A stretch of 64,000 bases of DNA, taken from assembly GCA_964462185.1 (NCBI GenBank), contig CAYWWV010000001.1, forward strand, positions 62,001 through 126,000, read 5' to 3'. Source of the stretch: RBG-16-57-9 sp964462185. GTDB lineage: Archaea; Thermoproteota; Bathyarchaeia; TCS64. The notes below the pieces were generated by a model, which worked only from the letters and a program-made list of their open reading frames with translations, made no database searches and was not told the DNA's origin. Every line of letters starts with the position of its first letter. Position 1 is the first letter of the stretch. Below are positions 61,447 to 64,000 of the stretch, in pieces. The translations under genes were made by a program, and so were the position numbers.

Positions 61447-62517
61447 ATGGACGCTCTTGCAAAGGTGGACACCATCGTCTTCGACTGCGACGGCGTGCTC
61501 CTCGACGTACGGGAGTCCTACAACGCCTGTGTGGGTGCCACCGTCTCCAGGCTCGTAGAAGCCCTTACGGGCACCCACATATCCCCCGATTTGTTTGATG
61601 GAAGGCTGAACCACCTCTACAAGAGCACGGGGGGCTTCAACAGCGATTGGAGTTACTGCTATGCTCTGGTTATGGCCATCCTATCCAAGGCCCCAGAGCG
61701 GGCTCTGAGGGAGCTAGACCGGTATGCAGCCGAGAGCCTGGGCCTCCCAGGGCCCTGTGAGAGGCTCCGACACCTCACCCATAGGGTTGAGGCCTCCATA
61801 CCTTTGGCGGGCCTGTATGCTTGGTTAGCTAGCTTCTCCTCAAGGTTGGATGCCTCCGGTGTGGAGGGGGTGGACCGCCTCACCAAGCGAAGGGTTGGGG
61901 AACACCTGGCCGAGGCATTAAACCCCTTAAACGGGGTAGGGGTGAGCGTGGTTAGCACCTTGTTCGAGGAGCTCTTCCTGGGGTGCCAGCTTTTCAGGGA
62001 GGTCCATGGGAGGGAGGCATGCTTTACCGACCAGCCCCAAGGATACGTCCGCCGGGGGAGGAGGGCCATCACCGAGGAGACGCTGGACGGGTTGGAGGGC
62101 CTTCTGGGAGGCCCCAGGTTTGGGGTGGCCTCGGGAAGCATGGAGGCCACGGCCTCTCTTTTGTTGGGCCCTTTGAAGTCTAGGATTCCCCTTGAGGCCC
62201 AATTCTGGTTTGAGACTGTGGAGCGTTGGGAGAGGCGGCTGGGTTTGGAGGGGCTGCAGAAGCCCAACGGGTTCAGCCTCAGGGCAGCAGCCAGCACCCA
62301 TAAACCAGCAGCCCCACTCTACGTGGGGGATACGGTGGCCGACCTCCTAACAGCCAGGGACGCGGGGGAGGACTTCCTCTTCGCAGGGGTCTACGGCTTG
62401 GCCCACCTCCCCCACGAGGCCCGGGGCTTCTTTATGGGGGAGGGCTGCCCAGTGGTGGCCAGGAGCGTCAACCAGCTTCCCCACGCCCTCCGCTACGCCA
62501 GGTTCGCCTCAGAGTAA
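61447..62517 (+). CDS. HAD-superfamily hydrolase
   Basis: About 356 aa. The nucleophile motif VDTIVFDCDGVLLD is near residue 10, the second (S/T) motif is GVASGSMEAT near 235 and the last acidic motif is YVGDTVADLLTARDAG near 310. A large helical cap of about 200 residues sits in between. Substrate unknown, probably a phosphate ester. ATG 61447 is preferred; the frame is also open to a TTG at 61390, which would add 19 aa (GYLELGGAGGG...). Confidence 0.82.
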   Translation: MDALAKVDTIVFDCDGVLLDVRESYNACVGATVSRLVEALTGTHISPDLFDGRLNHLYKSTGGFNSDWSYCYALVMAILSKAPERALRELDRYAAESLGLPGPCERLRHLTHRVEASIPLAGLYAWLASFSSRLDASGVEGVDRLTKRRVGEHLAEALNPLNGVGVSVVSTLFEELFLGCQLFREVHGREACFTDQPQGYVRRGRRAITEETLDGLEGLLGGPRFGVASGSMEATASLLLGPLKSRIPLEAQFWFETVERWERRLGLEGLQKPNGFSLRAAASTHKPAAPLYVGDTVADLLTARDAGEDFLFAGVYGLAHLPHEARGFFMGEGCPVVARSVNQLPHALRYARFASE

Positions 62518-62553
62518 GAAATATATCCCCCAGTTCTCGCAATAGGTTTGGCT

Positions 62554-62627
62554 GCGACTGTAGTCTAGAGGTATGATTTCTGCCTGCCACGCAGACGGCC
62601 CGGGTTCGAATCCCGGCAGTCGCACCA
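62554..62627 (+). tRNA. tRNA-Gly (GCC), 3' CCA encoded
   Basis: Acceptor GCGACTG (62554-62560) pairs with CAGTCGC (62617-62623). The anticodon arm TCTGC-CTGCCAC-GCAGA gives GCC. The T-arm is CCGGG-TTCGAAT-CCCGG. A73 and encoded CCA follow. Second glycine isoacceptor of the window. Confidence 0.95.
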
Positions 62628-62642
62628 ACAGCCACTTTTTTA

Positions 62643-63092
62643 ATGCCTCCAGACCAGATTAGGCCTATGAGTGGACTCCTGGGAACCACGGCGCCCCTGG
62701 CAAGCGATATAAGTATGTTGGCCCAGCTACTTGCCCTCGCCGGGCTGGGGGTGGGGTTTATACTGGTGAAGCGTAGGAGGGTGAGGCTCCACGGCCTGGT
62801 GGTGGCCCTATCCTTCCTGGCCAACCTGGCCTCCACCCTGCTGGTCATGGTGCCCGTGGCCCAGCGGCTGTTCCGTCTAGGGGTGCCCGGCCTGGGCCTG
62901 GTTATAAAGTTCCACGCCTTGCTGGGGGCGGTTGTCGTGGGGTTGGCGGGCTACATACTGGTGGAGTGGAGGCTCCAAGAGCCGGGGCCCACCTGCTGGC
63001 AGCGAAAGCCTTGGATGCTGCCCCTGGCGCTGGCCTGGACCGCCCAGGTCATACTGGGGATGTTAATCTATCTACGGCTCTACCCCACCTAG
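62643..63092 (+). CDS. Four-helix membrane protein (DUF420-like)
   Basis: 149 aa with about four hydrophobic segments. Histidines in RLHGLVV near residue 49 and IKFHALLG near residue 88 recall DUF420/cytochrome b561-like proteins that may bind heme. Assignment is weak. It begins only 15 nt after tRNA-Gly. Confidence 0.5.
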   Translation: MPPDQIRPMSGLLGTTAPLASDISMLAQLLALAGLGVGFILVKRRRVRLHGLVVALSFLANLASTLLVMVPVAQRLFRLGVPGLGLVIKFHALLGAVVVGLAGYILVEWRLQEPGPTCWQRKPWMLPLALAWTAQVILGMLIYLRLYPT

Positions 63093-63095
63093 GCC

Positions 63096-63755
63096 TCAGC
63101 CCTGAGGATTCCGATACAGGTAGCTCCTACCCACCTTCCCACACCTATCCACCTGGCCCATGTGGTACAAGGTGTAGAGCATCCTCCGGGCTAGGCCCAC
63201 GGTTATGCCCAGCTCCCTGGAGAGCTCCCTAGAGGTGAAGGCTTGGGGGAGGCTCTCTGGGAGGAGGGCGCCCAGCTCCTCCGGGGATGAGAACAGCCTG
63301 GAGTCCACGAACTCCAGCATCCTCCTATCGTAGACGCTCCAACGCCTCCTCCTACGCCTACGCCCCCTCTCCACCCTCACCTCCTCCAAATCCACCAGGG
63401 CCACCTCCACCTCGAACCCCGGGCTCACCAGTAGGTTCGGCACGTAGACCAGCTGGTTGAAGACGTCCTCCACCCGACCCCTCTTAGGGCTCCTCCTCCT
63501 CGACAACAGCTGGTGTTCCTTGCTGAGCTTGACTATCCACTTCCGGCGGGCTACGGGGTAGACCAGGCGAAGCCTCCCAAGGCCTGCCAACTCCCTGATC
63601 TTCTTTCGGAGGGAGTAGAAGCCCTGGGTCTGCACCTCCACCATCACCCCGTCCTTAAGCACATCCACCCTGTACCCGGAGACTTGGGCCTCCACCAGGC
63701 CGCCGTCTCCCGAGTAGACCTGCTTCAGCTGTTGGTGGAGGGTTTGCTCGGTCAC
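63096..63755 (-). CDS. Nuclease-like fold plus winged-helix protein
   Basis: 219 aa. The N-terminal part (GGLVEAQVSGYRVDVLKDGVMVEVQTQGFYSLRKKIREL) has the D...ExQ...K spacing of a PD-(D/E)xK-like nuclease core; the closest description I know is DUF8091. A very basic stretch (GRRRRRRRWSVYDRR, near residue 130) and a C-terminal winged helix (PQAFTSRELSRELGITVGLARRMLYTLYHMGQVDRCGKVGRSYLYR) follow. Predicted DNA-binding, role unknown. Confidence 0.6.
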   Translation of the reverse strand: MTEQTLHQQLKQVYSGDGGLVEAQVSGYRVDVLKDGVMVEVQTQGFYSLRKKIRELAGLGRLRLVYPVARRKWIVKLSKEHQLLSRRRSPKRGRVEDVFNQLVYVPNLLVSPGFEVEVALVDLEEVRVERGRRRRRRRWSVYDRRMLEFVDSRLFSSPEELGALLPESLPQAFTSRELSRELGITVGLARRMLYTLYHMGQVDRCGKVGRSYLYRNPQG

Positions 63756-63778
63756 GGCTTATCAAACGCTCCGGGGAT

Positions 63779-64000
63779 TTAAACAGGTGGCCTCTCCCCA
63801 GCCTCCAGGTGGCGCAGCACCTGGTCCAAGTCTAGAACCCCCCGATGCGCCCAGGTGACCACCCCCTCCCCATCCACCACAAAGTCCCCAGGCACCTGGG
63901 TCTCCCTCCCCTCATACTCCCCGTGGCGAACCCCCTCCCCCCGAGCCTTCCTGGCCCTCGATAGGAGGGCCACAGCCTCCCTCAACCCCATTCTCCCCAA
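63779..64000 (-). CDS. Peroxiredoxin-like/AhpC-TSA protein, C-terminal part
   Basis: About 73 aa visible, and the frame is open to the window edge, so the N-terminus with the redox cysteine is outside. QVPGDFVVDGEGVVTWAHRG matches the final strand-turn of thioredoxin-fold peroxiredoxins, which reads PAxFVIDxxGxVxxxHxG. Family membership is likely but not provable without the missing half. Confidence 0.55.
   Translation of the reverse strand: MGRMGLREAVALLSRARKARGEGVRHGEYEGRETQVPGDFVVDGEGVVTWAHRGVLDLDQVLRHLEAGERPPV

Noticed and set aside
1..64000. Insertion sequences, prophage or CRISPR arrays
   Set aside because: No transposase, integrase, terminal repeats or repeat-spacer pattern was found anywhere in the window.

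Overview
The window is archaeal. It encodes the PolD large subunit DP2, Alba, a Sec61-beta-type translocon subunit, geranylgeranylglyceryl phosphate synthase, an Elf1-like zinc ribbon protein, RNA polymerase subunit D, archaeal ribosomal proteins (uS13, uS4, uS11, eL18, uL13, uS9, eL13), pantoate kinase and the wyosine enzyme Taw1. Having PolD together with eL13 and Elf1 points to a non-crenarchaeal TACK lineage such as Bathyarchaeia. That placement is inference. Base composition is G+C rich, GTG and TTG starts are common, and many genes have a TATA-like box 25-30 nt before the start, which suggests many leaderless mRNAs. The sequence is a scaffold with six runs of exactly 100 N, as is typical of a metagenome-assembled genome.

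Layout. 0-10 kb: the end of hypF, nadE, elf1, the lipid gene ggps, DP2, secG/sec61b, alba, a multi-OB-fold RPA, a tiny membrane protein and a SWIM zinc-finger protein. 10-20 kb: a metallophosphoesterase, a radical SAM protein, an M28 peptidase, superoxide reductase, tRNA-Pro, a PhoU-like regulator, trpS behind a highly structured leader, an M32 carboxypeptidase and Taw1. 20-30 kb: tRNA-Gly, a DUF362 protein, a MoxR/VWA pair, the pyruvate:ferredoxin oxidoreductase operon (porGD fused, porA, porB) and an MFS transporter. 30-40 kb: the uS13-uS4-uS11-rpoD-eL18 operon, gcvH, tRNA-Lys, a frameshifted gene remnant, an Lrp regulator, galactokinase, a polysaccharide deacetylase and a RraA-family gene broken by a gap. 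40-54 kb: the iron locus (DtxR-FeoA fusion then feoB), an alcohol dehydrogenase, two separate acetohydroxyacid synthase loci (ilvB1-ilvN1 and ilvB2-ilvN2-ilvC), threonine synthase and pantoate kinase. 54-64 kb: a PLP aminotransferase, an ArsR-controlled heterodimeric ABC exporter, the uL13-uS9-eL13 operon, a HAD hydrolase, tRNA-Gly, and a nuclease-like/winged-helix protein.

Metabolically the window links pyruvate oxidation (POR), branched-chain amino acid synthesis (two AHAS plus IlvC), CoA synthesis (pantoate kinase) and ferrous iron uptake. POR and IlvB both draw on pyruvate, and POR needs iron for its clusters.

The most interesting signals are regulatory. They are: a three-way-junction RNA before trpS; three copies of a near-identical motif in front of both ilvB paralogues; a DtxR-type palindrome at the promoter of the dtxR-feoA/feoB operon; and a 6-4-6 palindrome at the arsR start. 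There is also a 26-nt exact repeat shared by two otherwise unrelated loci. Two of the six gaps are flanked by identical 55-nt sequences, so they are joining artefacts and DP2 is really intact.
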